A stretch of DNA of 64,000 bases from Hoskinsella mucinilytica (GTDB lineage Bacteria > Bacillota_I > Bacilli_A > Erysipelotrichales > Erysipelotrichaceae), in contig NZ_JBEQZJ010000014.1 of assembly GCF_045223415.1 (NCBI RefSeq), forward strand, positions 1 to 64,000, given 5' to 3'. How positions within the stretch are numbered: position 1 is the first letter of the stretch; each line of letters opens with the position of its first letter. Positions 26,120-35,509 of this stretch are shown piece after piece. The position numbers and the translations under genes are program-made. The notes under the pieces were generated by a model. That model made no database searches, was not told where the DNA came from, and saw only the letters and a program-made list of their open reading frames with translations.

Positions 26120-26504
26120 ATTTTGCCTCCATTCTCTTACATAATGTAAGTAGCTAATGAGTAGTTCTTATACATGTGATATCACGTAAATTGTATAGAA
26201 CGATACCCCTCTTTATACCTTAATTATGTAACCGCTTTTATAGAAAGTCAAGAACATTATGCACTATGAATAACCAAAAAATGATAAATGACTATTTCAT
26301 TTATTTTTAGCTAATATGCAATCTTCTAATATTTCAAAGAATAATCACAAACTTCATATGTTTCATCAATTCACAGATCTAATATAAACATATGATCTTT
26401 ATCACTTGTGATATAGTTTTAAAATAATCAGAAACTCAACATTCTATATAAAGCTTTCTATGGTTCATTTAACTAAAAGGCTTCTATGAAACACACCTTT
26501 TATC
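26120..26504. other. Gene-free AT-rich stretch
   Basis: No coding potential seen. It contains the short palindrome GTGATATCAC near 26177 and a related ATCAC/GTGAT pair near 26400. The promoter of the 35-residue gene must lie here. Nothing else is recognisable. Confidence 0.4.
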
Positions 26505-27200
26505 TCAACTCTTATAAATCAACTCATCTACAACTTCTATATCTACCACTTCACTTGTCACATTACCATGACCATCGCTTGCTTTTATGGTCATTTTATA
26601 TATACCAGGGTTTTCTACATCAAGCTCATTTCCCGCTTGAGCTTGTAAAGCTTCACGAGTACCTTCTTCATCCTTTGCATCCGTAAAGACGACAATATAA
26701 CCTTGATAGAACTTATTGAATTGATCACATTGTTTTATGTCTTCTTTTCCATTTCCTTTTTTATCGGTTACTTTCATAACCTGTGTTGTATCAAACAATT
26801 TATTTACCATGACCTTTTTATCACCTGAAAAGCTAATTTCAGGACTATGAGTATCATCAATCAAAATTGGAAACATACCTTGATATTCTTTTCCATCATA
26901 TTCAACAACAACTTTCATATCTTGAATTTTTCCAACATTATCTGCATCATATTCGTAATGAACTTTAATATCATTACGATCTACATCTTCATTTAGTTTA
27001 AAATACATATCATCTTGAAAGTTAGGTTCCTCTCCCCATTCAATCACTTTTGTACCTTTTCCATCTAATCCTCCTTGGGCAGTTGAAAATGTCACAGGTG
27101 CTTCTTTAGATGATGATGGATTTGATTGATTACAGCCGGTTAATAGAATCAAACAAGTGGATATTGCGATAACATATGATAACTTCGCTCTCTTTTTCAT
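26505..27200 (-). CDS. Lipoprotein with bacterial Ig-like domain
   Basis: 231 residues. Lipobox LLTGC, then a Ser/Pro linker (NQSNPSSSKEAP). The C-terminal part (about 175-228) has the pattern NPGIYKMTIKASDGHGNVTS, typical of DUF5011 / cadherin-like Ig folds of surface proteins. Exposed on the cell surface. Specific role unknown. AAAGGAG precedes the ATG. Confidence 0.7.
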   Translation of the reverse strand: MKKRAKLSYVIAISTCLILLTGCNQSNPSSSKEAPVTFSTAQGGLDGKGTKVIEWGEEPNFQDDMYFKLNEDVDRNDIKVHYEYDADNVGKIQDMKVVVEYDGKEYQGMFPILIDDTHSPEISFSGDKKVMVNKLFDTTQVMKVTDKKGNGKEDIKQCDQFNKFYQGYIVVFTDAKDEEGTREALQAQAGNELDVENPGIYKMTIKASDGHGNVTSEVVDIEVVDELIYKS

Positions 27201-27340
27201 AAAAGTTCTCCTTTCTTTCTATCATTTTAGATATCCCTCTTCTATCTTTATTATGATACCTTATTCATAGCTAGTCAAGATAAAGTGTAACGAATGATGT
27301 ATTTCGTCAATGAATCATCATTGGTAATAGGGTAAATAAA

Positions 27341-27367
27341 AAGCAGAGAAATGATGATTATTTCTCT
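27341..27367 (-). terminator. Terminator of the metG operon
   Basis: Stem 27345-27352/27360-27367 (AGAGAAAT with ATTTCTCT), followed on the minus strand by GCTTTTTATT. It overlaps the stop codon of the 61-residue gene. Confidence 0.65.
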
Positions 27368-27543
27368 ACTTCTTTACAAGCCTTTCTAAAAATGATAAAA
27401 CGTACAATTCCTAACACCAATAACCCAATACCAATGATCATCATAAGAATTTGATCTGTGCAAATACCATCATAAATAAAGAATGCTGCAACCAAAATGA
27501 GTAATATAGAAGATGCGATCGTTCTTATCATTCCTGCGTTCAT
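27358..27543 (-). CDS. Two-helix small membrane protein downstream of metG
   Basis: 61 residues with membrane segments at about 7-25 and 31-52 and a charged C-terminus (RKACKEVEK). It starts just after the metG stop, with AAGGTAAGCTAAT serving as ribosome site, so it is co-transcribed. Function unknown. Confidence 0.6.
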   Translation of the reverse strand: MNAGMIRTIASSILLILVAAFFIYDGICTDQILMMIIGIGLLVLGIVRFIIFRKACKEVEK

Positions 27544-27544
27544 A

Positions 27545-29515
27545 TTAGCTTACCTTCGTTCCATTAGGTAAGTCTTTCGCTATAGTGACGATATCAAGAT
27601 CGCTATCGTTACTAGCACAAAGAATCATACCCTGACTTTCTACCCCACGCAATGAAACCGGTTTAAGATTTGTCACAACAACGACCTTTTTTCCAACTAC
27701 TTCTTCAGGTTTGAAGGTGCCTGCAATTCCACTTACAATTTGACGAGTTTCATCACCTAGATCAATTTGTTCAACCAATAAACGGTCAGCCTTAGGATGC
27801 TTTTCTGCGGATAAGATCGTTCCTACTTTCAATTCAACCTTTGTGAAATCTTCAATACTGATTTCAGGTTTTACTTCATCTTTTGTTGCTTTCTTATCTG
27901 CTTTTTTTGCTTCCTTAGCTTCTTTTTTCTTATCCTCTTCCAGTGTTTTCATGAATTCTTTCACATCAATTCTTGCGAATAAAATTTCCGGTTTAGAATC
28001 AACAGTGTGTCCACATTCCAGATTTCCGAATTCTTTCAAGCTTTCGGCATCACGCTCACTGGTACTTAATTCATCTAAAATCTTATCTGATGTTTCCGGC
28101 ATATAACTACTTAATAATACTGCGGCAAAACGAATACTTTCTAACAAATTATACAATACGGTTGCCAAACGATCTTTTTTCGCTTCATCTTTTGCCAAAG
28201 CCCAAGGTTCTGTTTCATCAATGTATTTATTACATCTTTTCAACAAAGTAAAGATTTCTTCGATTGCATCTCCAACATGAAGCGTATTCATCTTTTCTTC
28301 TACACGTTTTGGTGTATCTATCGCAAGATTGATCAATTCCTTATCAATTTCTTCACTTTCTAATGGATTACTGATCACACCATTGAAATACTTATTTTGC
28401 ATACTAATGGTACGATTTACTAAATTTCCTAAAACATTCGCAAGATCAGAATTTACACGTTCTACCATCAAATCCCAAGTAATGGTTCCATCCTGTGCAA
28501 ATGGCATTTCATGTAATACAAAGTAACGAACTGCATCTACTCCAAAGTAATGAACCAATTCATCTGCATAAATTGCATTACCTTTTGACTTTGACATTTT
28601 TCCATCGCCTACCAATAACCATGGATGACCAAATACCTGTTTTGGTAATGGTTCTCCAAGTGCCATCAGCATAATTGGCCAATAGATCGTATGGAAACGT
28701 AAGATATCCTTACCAATAATATGAACATCTGCTGGCCAGAATTTCTTATAATTTTCACCATGGTTTCCATCTGCATCATATCCTAAAGATGTAATATAGT
28801 TACTTAATGCATCTACCCATACATAAACAACATGGTTTGGGTCAAAATCTACAGGAATTCCCCATTTAAAGCTAGTACGTGAAACACACAAATCTTGAAG
28901 TCCCGGTTTCAAGAAGTTATTGATCATTTCATTTTTTCTTGATTCAGGCTGAATAAATTCAGGATGTTCTTCAATATGTTGAATCAGTTTAGGTGCATAT
29001 TTCTGTAAATTAAAGAAATAAGCTTCTTCTGTTGCTTTTTGTACAGGTCTACCACAATCCGGACATTTTCCATCAACTAGCTGACTTTCCGTCCAGAAAG
29101 ATTCACAAGGTGTACAATACATTCCTTCATAAGTACTTTTATAAATATCACCCTGCTCATATAACTTTTTGAAAATCTTTTGAACCTGTCGTTCATGATA
29201 ATCATCTGTTGTACGAACAAAATAATCATAACTTGTATTCATCATATCGAAGTTTTTACGTACAATTCCTGCTACATTGTCCACAAATTCTTTTGGTGTC
29301 ACGCCGGCTTCTTTTGCTTTTTCCTCAATCTTTTGACCATGTTCATCGGTTCCTGTCTGAAAAAACACATCATAGCCTTGTTGACGTTTGTAACGTGCTA
29401 TCGCATCCGTTAATACGATTTCATATGTATTTCCGATATGTGGTCTACCGGAAGTATATGTTATCGCAGTTGTGATATAATACTTGCCTTTTTTGTTATT
29501 ACAATTTTCACACAT
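27545..29515 (-). CDS. metG: Methionyl-tRNA synthetase
   Basis: 656 residues. Class I signature HIGNTYE (HIGH region), zinc knuckle CTPCESFWTESQLVDGKCPDC, KMSKS loop DGKMSKSKGN near 310. After a Lys/Glu-rich linker, the last 100 residues form the EMAP/Trbp111-like tRNA-binding OB fold (EDFTKVELKVGTILSAEKH), which also allows dimerisation. It charges tRNA-Met. Expression is under the T-box leader just upstream. AGGAGG precedes the ATG. Confidence 0.96.
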   Translation of the reverse strand: MCENCNNKKGKYYITTAITYTSGRPHIGNTYEIVLTDAIARYKRQQGYDVFFQTGTDEHGQKIEEKAKEAGVTPKEFVDNVAGIVRKNFDMMNTSYDYFVRTTDDYHERQVQKIFKKLYEQGDIYKSTYEGMYCTPCESFWTESQLVDGKCPDCGRPVQKATEEAYFFNLQKYAPKLIQHIEEHPEFIQPESRKNEMINNFLKPGLQDLCVSRTSFKWGIPVDFDPNHVVYVWVDALSNYITSLGYDADGNHGENYKKFWPADVHIIGKDILRFHTIYWPIMLMALGEPLPKQVFGHPWLLVGDGKMSKSKGNAIYADELVHYFGVDAVRYFVLHEMPFAQDGTITWDLMVERVNSDLANVLGNLVNRTISMQNKYFNGVISNPLESEEIDKELINLAIDTPKRVEEKMNTLHVGDAIEEIFTLLKRCNKYIDETEPWALAKDEAKKDRLATVLYNLLESIRFAAVLLSSYMPETSDKILDELSTSERDAESLKEFGNLECGHTVDSKPEILFARIDVKEFMKTLEEDKKKEAKEAKKADKKATKDEVKPEISIEDFTKVELKVGTILSAEKHPKADRLLVEQIDLGDETRQIVSGIAGTFKPEEVVGKKVVVVTNLKPVSLRGVESQGMILCASNDSDLDIVTIAKDLPNGTKVS

Positions 29516-29529
29516 ACTCTTAGCCTCCT

Positions 29530-29745
29530 AAAATATAAAAAGCCTTCGCCAAAGGACGAAAGCTCGTGGTACCACCTTTATTCGTGCATGTCTGCACCTT
29601 GATCGTTAACGCCGACAACGTCTTTTCCTAATTGTTCAGAAAAGCGGTTCCAGGGCCATCTTCTCTTATCCTTCCATACAGATTTTCACCAACCATCTGC
29701 TCTCTACCATTTCCAGATAACATACTCTTCCTGTCTTGACCTTTG
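29530..29745 (-). promoter_or_regulatory. T-box leader (tRNA-Met sensing) of metG
   Basis: Read on the minus strand, the invariant T-box core AAAGGTGGTACCACG lies near 29565-29580. A Stem I region with GGAAGAG and AGAAGATGG near 29660 carries a likely AUG specifier codon. Next to the T-box an 8-bp terminator stem (AGCTTTCG with CGAAGGCT) is followed by TTTTTATATTTT. Uncharged tRNA-Met would stabilise the antiterminator and let metG be transcribed. The specifier follows from the Met gene context and local sequence, not from a covariance fit. Confidence 0.88.
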
Positions 29746-29750
29746 CTATC

Positions 29751-29779
29751 ATTATATAGAATTGTATCCCTATTTACAA
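29751..29779 (-). promoter_or_regulatory. Promoter of the metG T-box transcript
   Basis: Minus strand TTGTAA (29774-29779), 17-bp spacer, TATAAT (29751-29756). It lies immediately before the T-box leader. The remaining 250 bases to the divergent DUF89 gene show nothing further. Confidence 0.75.
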
Positions 29780-30034
29780 GGGTTAAACTGAAAATTTCAA
29801 TCTCAGATCACACTTTCCGGTATAAGTAATCTAAATAGAGTCGTATAATGACCCACGAAATGATTACGTTTACAAATCATCTAGTTACCCTTTTGTTTTT
29901 TTATAAAATCAGTATGCTTGATATTTGCATCTTTTGTTAACTTTTCTTTCTCACTATCGTTCCTATCTGTTAAAATAAGATTGGCAAAGTGAATGATACT
30001 TTTAAATAATAAGAAAGATAGGTGTTAGATTATT

Positions 30035-30910
30035 ATGCACAAAGATTGTATTCAATGCGATATAAAACAATCAGATAAGATAAAGAAAATGTTATCTTTA
30101 GATTCAGAAAAAGAATGTCAACTGAATGAAATCATAGCCTCTTATCTAAAAACAGTTGATATGCGTAAGACAAATCCGGAAGTCATGGGAGAACTATGGA
30201 GTAAGATTTCAGAATATTTAGGCAATCAAGATCCCTATAAAAGTATAAAAACGTATTATAATCTAGAACTTATGAAATATGAAAACCATATCAGCAACCT
30301 CATTTACAACTCATCTGATAAATTTAAAACAGCACTCAAAATCAGCATCGTTGGAAATTTAATAGATTTTTCCTCAAACCATACCTTTGATATCAATACA
30401 CTACTTGAAATGATAGATAACATATTAAACAATGATTTGGCCATCGACGATAGTCTATCCTTATTCAATGAATTGAAAGAAGCAAAAAATGTATTATATC
30501 TAGCAGATAATTGTGGAGAAATCGTTTTGGATAAAATTTTCATTCGTCATATAAAGAAATTATTTCCTAAGATAAATGTTTATTATGGTGTAAGAGGTGC
30601 ACCGATTGTAAATGACGTAACATTGGAAGATGCAAAACAAGTTAATATGCAAGAAGTCGCAACAATAATATCAAACGGTGATATTGCTTTAGGTACTGTT
30701 TTGAACCACACTTCTTTCGCATTTCGGAATATTTTTGATAACAGTGATGTGATCATCAGTAAAGGACAAGGAAATTACGAAGGACTTCTTGGAAATAACA
30801 AAAAGAATCTATTCTTCCTGTTTATGGCAAAATGTAATTTGATTGCTTCCCCTTTACATATACCAAAGTTATCTATTATTTGTATGCAAAATAAGAAGAA
30901 AAGAGGATAA
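30035..30910 (+). CDS. DUF89 / ARMT1-like damage-control phosphatase family protein
   Basis: 291 residues. N-terminal CIQCDIKQ, central YLADNCGEIVLDK (metal-site Asp-Asn) and YYGVRGAPIVNDVTLEDA are hallmarks of the DUF89 family, metal-dependent phosphatases that dispose of damaged phosphometabolites. The usual C-terminal KC(x)V segment reads LFFLFMAKCNLIA, followed by a slightly unusual basic end. Start supported by GATAGGTG. It stands alone and converges on the RDD-PHP gene. Confidence 0.82.
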   Translation: MHKDCIQCDIKQSDKIKKMLSLDSEKECQLNEIIASYLKTVDMRKTNPEVMGELWSKISEYLGNQDPYKSIKTYYNLELMKYENHISNLIYNSSDKFKTALKISIVGNLIDFSSNHTFDINTLLEMIDNILNNDLAIDDSLSLFNELKEAKNVLYLADNCGEIVLDKIFIRHIKKLFPKINVYYGVRGAPIVNDVTLEDAKQVNMQEVATIISNGDIALGTVLNHTSFAFRNIFDNSDVIISKGQGNYEGLLGNNKKNLFFLFMAKCNLIASPLHIPKLSIICMQNKKKRG

Positions 30911-30938
30911 AACTATTTTATTGTAGTTTTATCCTCTT
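30901..30938. terminator. Bidirectional terminator between DUF89 and RDD-PHP genes
   Basis: Perfect 15-bp stem 30901-30915/30924-30938. It overlaps both stop codons and can act in both directions. Confidence 0.7.
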
Positions 30939-32431
30939 GCATTTACAAACAATTCTACTAGTTTTTCTCCATCCTTAGGGCAGTTTGTTTTTCCGATTGC
31001 TTCACCACTATTACCATAGAATCCACTACCGGCACTAACAAATAATTTTCTATCCATTGTCATTTTCAATAACTGTGTGATATCAGCTTTCGTGTGACTT
31101 GGATGGAATACTTCAACACCATCGATATCCAAGCGCATGACTTCATTCAATAAGACAGGATCATTTGCCAACAGTTTTCCCGGATGAGCAATGATCGCAA
31201 TTCCATTCGTTAAATGAATAACATCTAATACATCCTTGATATCAGGATATTTTACAGGGACATAACATAGCTTACCATATGCAAAGAAATCCTTTGCCAT
31301 TTCTTTATAAGGCTCCATAGATTTGGTTCCACTTAAATAAGGCTGAAGCAATGGTGATGATCGATATTCCTCACGATTTAATACATATTCCGCAATCATT
31401 TCTCCCGGTATTCTTTGAAATCTGTTATTCAACAACAATTGTTCTACCGGTACATGAAGTCCGATGATATTTTCAAATTTTCTAACTCGTTCAATACTAG
31501 CTTGTTTTTCATTAATAAGACTATCATTCTCAATTTGATTGTATAATTCATGTGGATAATCCACAAAATAACCTAGGACTCGTACTCTTTTGCCGTGTAA
31601 ATCTGCATTGATTTCAATACCAGGCACATAGTTTACGTGATACAAGGAACTCATTCTTTGCGCAATCGCAATGGATTTTGCACAATCCAAGTCGGTAATT
31701 GAGATCGTTTGTAATCCTATTTCTTTCGCCTTTTGGAAAATCTCTTCTACATTGTAACTTCCATTAGCGCTGAAATTAGAATGAATATGCAAATCAATGG
31801 TTGTAGTTGGTGTTACAGTTGCTTTTTGTACAGGTGTTGGAATTTCTGCTTTCTTTGGCTGTATCTCTTTTACAGGTGTTAATAAGCTAGGATCATACGT
31901 TACCACTTTTGTTCCTACGATAAAATCAATGATACTTCGATGCATCGGATCAAAGAAAACGACCAATCCATTTAAGAACCAATAGGCCATGACACCGAAC
32001 ATATTAGTAAAGTAAAATAAGATCAAAAACGGAAGGTCAAATCCTAAGGTTTCTCGCATAAGAAGACGACGCTTCATCGCAACCTTTCCACTTTTCGTGA
32101 TCACACGCAAACCAAAGCTTTTTTTACCTAGACTTTGTCCTTTGGTCTGTGCATAAATATAGTTATTGATCAATAAAATGGTAATCAATAATAAAACACA
32201 AATGACAATGCTCATTGTTTTGATACCACTAATGCTTACGATACTTCCAAATATTGACAAGAACAGAATATTCCATAATGCAATCGGTATCAACATGACA
32301 ATCACATCAACCAAAAAAGCATAAAAACGAGAAGATAAATCTCTTTTCTCTAAGGAACGATAACCCTTTACTAAAATTACATTTTCACCGTTTTGTTTTG
32401 GTGTTGTCTTTTTTTTATTTGTTTTTTTCAT
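30929..32431 (-). CDS. RDD membrane domain fused to PHP metallophosphoesterase
   Basis: About 500 residues. After a Lys/Thr-rich start, an RDD domain (about 25-170) shows three or four membrane segments (SSRFYAFLVDVIVMLIPIAL, GQSLGKKSFGLRV). A Pro/Thr/Val linker leads to a PHP domain (from about 210) with DLHIHSNFSANG, ISITDLD, IAHPGK and SAGSGFYG, the metal-binding His/Asp set of the YciV/RNase AM class. So the esterase is tethered to the inner face of the membrane (inference). I chose the ATG at 32431 with GGTGA upstream; the frame opens at 32458. It overlaps or abuts the zinc-ribbon gene. Confidence 0.8.
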   Translation of the reverse strand: MKKTNKKKTTPKQNGENVILVKGYRSLEKRDLSSRFYAFLVDVIVMLIPIALWNILFLSIFGSIVSISGIKTMSIVICVLLLITILLINNYIYAQTKGQSLGKKSFGLRVITKSGKVAMKRRLLMRETLGFDLPFLILFYFTNMFGVMAYWFLNGLVVFFDPMHRSIIDFIVGTKVVTYDPSLLTPVKEIQPKKAEIPTPVQKATVTPTTTIDLHIHSNFSANGSYNVEEIFQKAKEIGLQTISITDLDCAKSIAIAQRMSSLYHVNYVPGIEINADLHGKRVRVLGYFVDYPHELYNQIENDSLINEKQASIERVRKFENIIGLHVPVEQLLLNNRFQRIPGEMIAEYVLNREEYRSSPLLQPYLSGTKSMEPYKEMAKDFFAYGKLCYVPVKYPDIKDVLDVIHLTNGIAIIAHPGKLLANDPVLLNEVMRLDIDGVEVFHPSHTKADITQLLKMTMDRKLFVSAGSGFYGNSGEAIGKTNCPKDGEKLVELFVNARG

Positions 32432-32435
32432 AAAT

Positions 32436-32747
32436 TCACCCATCCGCTTTCTCTTCATATTTCAAAATTCCCAGGCGCACCAGAAATAGGTCCATAAAGG
32501 CAGCCAACAGAAAGGCTACGCCAAGAATATAAATCGTTTTGATATCGATCGTCTTCCCATTGAGAAATAACAGACTTGTAGAAACTGCGATACCAACTGC
32601 CACAAAAGGCTCTAGCATTCTAAGTTTCATACTCTTCATCGTCAACATATATTCCTTTTGACAATTTGGACATTTCAAATGAGCATTGCCAAAAAATAAT
32701 TTGAGTCGAATCTCAGATTGACAATGGGGACACGTATATAGTTTCAT
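32436..32747 (-). CDS. Zinc-ribbon membrane protein
   Basis: 103 residues. N-terminal zinc ribbon CPHCQ-x18-CPNCQ (residues about 5-30), then two membrane segments (about 50-65 and 70-90). Co-transcribed with the RDD-PHP gene, whose start lies at its stop codon. Such proteins often carry a membrane partner; the specific role is unknown. Confidence 0.65.
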   Translation of the reverse strand: MKLYTCPHCQSEIRLKLFFGNAHLKCPNCQKEYMLTMKSMKLRMLEPFVAVGIAVSTSLLFLNGKTIDIKTIYILGVAFLLAAFMDLFLVRLGILKYEEKADG

Positions 32748-32904
32748 CGTTTCACAACCTTACTTAACTATTATACAACATTTTATCTATTTGTATATGC
32801 CTTAAGATTTACGCCTTGAAAACATTAAGGAAAAAGTAAGAAAATGAACCTTGTATTCAAGATAAAATTAACGTATCATAGGTACACAAGAAAGGAGGGC
32901 GCCC

Positions 32905-33645
32905 ATGGCTAATATCACAAAATCAATAGGTGTAAGAATCTGTCTGTTCATCTCGTTTCTTTCGATCATCTATACCTTATATGCCGGATTAAATCCTATT
33001 TATACCTTAAATTTTACAGAAAGATTCACATTGGCTGCGGCATTTACATTACCTCTTGGAATTGCGACCATCCTGATTGCACATCAAATGCAAACAGATG
33101 AAAAAAAGCAACGCATCTATCATATATTCTGGTGGATCTTATTCTTATATTATATTGCTCAAATGATCTATATGTTATTTTTCGCAAGTGAATTTTCTCG
33201 TCAAAACAATCCATTATTCGATGGACATTATTTAGAAAGTCTGAAACAGCAATGGGAGCTTCGTACAAATCTAAAGCCCTTTGACACCATTCATTTGATG
33301 ATGAATGCTTATGCAAATGATCTACATGACATTGCGACCATTAATCTATTAGGTAATTTTGTCGCATTTATGCCGTTTGCTTTCTTTCTACCAAAGCTAT
33401 TTCCTTCTATGACCAAATGTAGAAAGTTCTTAGGTTTTATGTGTCTATTGATCCTATCGGTAGAAATCATTCAATTACTTACTTTATCAGGTACCATGGA
33501 TATCGATGATTTCCTCTTAAATATGAGTGGCACGACCTTATCCTATTTTATTTTAAAAATTCCATTCTATCATCTTTTTACTGAACATCCTACATCACCA
33601 TCGTTCATAGATGCCGTTTATGTAAAGAAAGAAATAGAGATTTAA
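32905..33645 (+). CDS. VanZ-like membrane protein
   Basis: 246 residues, about six membrane segments. VanZ family features are NLKPFDTIHLM, NLLGNFVAFMPFAFFLP and VEIIQLLTLSGTMDIDDFLLNMSGT. VanZ proteins are associated with low-level teicoplanin resistance in Enterococcus, but most homologues have no proven function. Strong ribosome site AAAGGAGGGC. Monocistronic, convergent with the LacI gene. Confidence 0.82.
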   Translation: MANITKSIGVRICLFISFLSIIYTLYAGLNPIYTLNFTERFTLAAAFTLPLGIATILIAHQMQTDEKKQRIYHIFWWILFLYYIAQMIYMLFFASEFSRQNNPLFDGHYLESLKQQWELRTNLKPFDTIHLMMNAYANDLHDIATINLLGNFVAFMPFAFFLPKLFPSMTKCRKFLGFMCLLILSVEIIQLLTLSGTMDIDDFLLNMSGTTLSYFILKIPFYHLFTEHPTSPSFIDAVYVKKEIEI

Positions 33646-33653
33646 AGCATTGA

Positions 33654-33679
33654 AAAAGGTAGATCATCGTCTACCTTTT
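33654..33679. terminator. Bidirectional terminator VanZ / LacI
   Basis: Perfect 10-bp stem 33654-33663/33670-33679 (AAAAGGTAGA), with A and T runs on each side for both directions. Confidence 0.7.
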
Positions 33680-33716
33680 CTATTGTTTCAGTTATTTCAT
33701 AATGATATGATGTGTT

Positions 33717-34718
33717 TTAATTTGTGGATTCTCCCCAATTGATCTTACATTGTAAAATTTGATTAGGTGCTTCTTCATCATGATGTTCCAATGCATCAAT
33801 TAATATTTTAGCGGCTTGATGTCCTTCATCATACGCAGGCTGCACAATGGTAGTGACAGTAGGGGATGAGAAATTGCTCCATTCGGTATTATCAAAGCCA
33901 ATCAGACCAATGGTTTGTGGCATAAGATTACGATAGTTTTTCAAAGCGATATATACTCTGGGAAGAAGAAAACAATTTGCGACAAATATCAAGGTGCGTG
34001 TACCAAACTTTAATTCCTTATTCAATAACACGGTCAATTCCTCACTCTCAACATCGCCATCTACAACATGTGTAATACATTCCTTCCCATTGAGATGTAA
34101 TGCATCCAGAAATCCAGTTGTTCTTTCCATCCTTGTGCTAAGTACACTTGGATCAGCTGTTATCATGATATATTCATCATAACCCTTTCTGATCAATTCC
34201 TCGCTCATTTCCAATACTGCTTCATAATTATTCGTTTTCACCCATTTTTCTTTATCCATAGAAACCTGTGAATCGATGAATACAACATCTTTTCCTTCTT
34301 GCTTGATCGTATCGATTAATTGATCGAACTGACTAGAAGGCTGTATGATAAATCCATCTACCCCCATTGCTAACATACGGTTTACATAATCTGCTTCATT
34401 TTCCAATATGTAATTGCTGTTTCCTACAATCAACTGATATCGCTTATCTCTTGCGAAATCATCAATGCCTTTGACGATTTGATTTGCGAACGCATTGGTG
34501 ATATCTCCGATGATGACGCCGATCAATTTCGTTCCCTTGGAATTCAAAGAACGTGCTGCCACACTTGGACGATAATTGGTCTCTTTGATAACGGCTTCAA
34601 TTCTTTGCTTGGTGTCTTCTGACATTTTCTCTGTTTTCCCATTTAAATAGAAAGATACGGTTGTTTTTGATGTCTGTGCCCTTCTTGCTATTTCTTTTAT
34701 CGTAATTTTTTCACTCAT
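33717..34718 (-). CDS. LacI-family repressor of the uronate regulon (RegR/KdgR-like)
   Basis: 333 residues. N-terminal HTH TIKEIARRAQTSKTTVSFYLNGK, hinge RPSVAARSLNSKGTK, then a periplasmic-binding-protein-like effector domain. It is the last gene of the PTS-lyase block and corresponds in position and family to pneumococcal RegR. Palindromes matching LacI-type sites lie at 34771-34788 in front of it and at both divergent promoters of the regulon (40871-41075). GAGGTCGGAAGAAT precedes the ATG. The likely inducer is a uronate intermediate such as KDG (inference). Confidence 0.88.
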   Translation of the reverse strand: MSEKITIKEIARRAQTSKTTVSFYLNGKTEKMSEDTKQRIEAVIKETNYRPSVAARSLNSKGTKLIGVIIGDITNAFANQIVKGIDDFARDKRYQLIVGNSNYILENEADYVNRMLAMGVDGFIIQPSSQFDQLIDTIKQEGKDVVFIDSQVSMDKEKWVKTNNYEAVLEMSEELIRKGYDEYIMITADPSVLSTRMERTTGFLDALHLNGKECITHVVDGDVESEELTVLLNKELKFGTRTLIFVANCFLLPRVYIALKNYRNLMPQTIGLIGFDNTEWSNFSSPTVTTIVQPAYDEGHQAAKILIDALEHHDEEAPNQILQCKINWGESTN

Positions 34719-34770
34719 ATTCTTCCGACCTCGATTGTTCGCCTTTATTTTAACACATGCCGCTTTGCTT

Positions 34771-34788
34771 TAGCAAACCTGTTTACTA
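34771..34788. promoter_or_regulatory. LacI-type operator before the repressor gene
   Basis: TAGCAAACCTGTTTACTA, an imperfect palindrome sharing the AAAC-N2-GTTTAC core with the operators at 40871 and 41056. It lies 53 bases upstream of the repressor start and overlaps the end of the HAD gene, which suggests autoregulation. Confidence 0.6.
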
Positions 34789-35448
34789 TCTTTGGAAGAA
34801 AGATAAATCAAAATGATGATAATCATGAATCACTCGATCTACCCCCGCAAGCTTTTTATATGCTTCTGTTTTTTCCGGTTCAGTGATGGCAACGATCTGT
34901 CCTACATGACATTGATGCGCAAATGCAATTCCGGATAAAGAATCTTCGATCACCATGCATTGATCCAATGCTACACCAATTCGATTTGCGCCATCTGTAA
35001 ACATAGCGACCTTATCTTTATGCAAGCCATCATCATATACGATCTTGTCTATATCAAACCATTGATCTAAGTGAAAAGATTCCACAAAGAAATCTATGTT
35101 TGCCTTAATAGAAGCACTGCAAATCGTCATAGGGATACCCATCGTTTTTAATGTATCTAATAAAGTTGTTAATCCCGGTACCAAATGAAAAGTCTCTGGT
35201 TGTTGTCTACAGATATCTCGATATAATGCCTCTTTATCCTCAGATAGCTGCTTGCTTTTTTCTTCACTCATTTCTCCAAGCAGGATAGAAATGATCGCCT
35301 TATTCGTTTGTCCATGCATATGGTCCATTTCTTCATCACGAATAGGTATCCCTCTATATTTTTTACTGAAAACATCCCAAGCCATCTTATGCTTTGGGCT
35401 ATCAAAAAACATCGTACCATTAAAATCAAATAATAAACCTTTTTCCAT
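34786..35448 (-). CDS. HAD-superfamily hydrolase, beta-phosphoglucomutase-like
   Basis: 220 residues (223 if the ATG at 35457 is used). Motif I LLFDFNGTMFFD, motif II ICSASIKANID, motif III Lys in GLHKDKVAMF and motif IV VIEDSLSGIAFA are all present. Cap type C1. The family includes phosphoglucomutases and sugar-phosphate phosphatases. Asn replaces the second catalytic Asp of DxD at motif I (DFNGT), as in some phosphatases and mutases that use DxN. It lies between the lyase and repressor genes, so it may clear a sugar phosphate of this pathway. Confidence 0.75.
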   Translation of the reverse strand: MEKGLLFDFNGTMFFDSPKHKMAWDVFSKKYRGIPIRDEEMDHMHGQTNKAIISILLGEMSEEKSKQLSEDKEALYRDICRQQPETFHLVPGLTTLLDTLKTMGIPMTICSASIKANIDFFVESFHLDQWFDIDKIVYDDGLHKDKVAMFTDGANRIGVALDQCMVIEDSLSGIAFAHQCHVGQIVAITEPEKTEAYKKLAGVDRVIHDYHHFDLSFFQR

Positions 35449-35509
35449 TTTTATCATTCTCCCTCATCTATCGTTCATTATGTACCACTTTTCCTCATCA
35501 TGCAAGTAT

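Noticed and set aside
29180..29475. Plus-strand frames opposite metG
   Set aside because: Overlapping frames without start signals, antisense to conserved synthetase sequence.
33044..33316. Minus-strand frame inside the VanZ-like gene
   Set aside because: No ribosome site and it lies wholly opposite a gene with family motifs.
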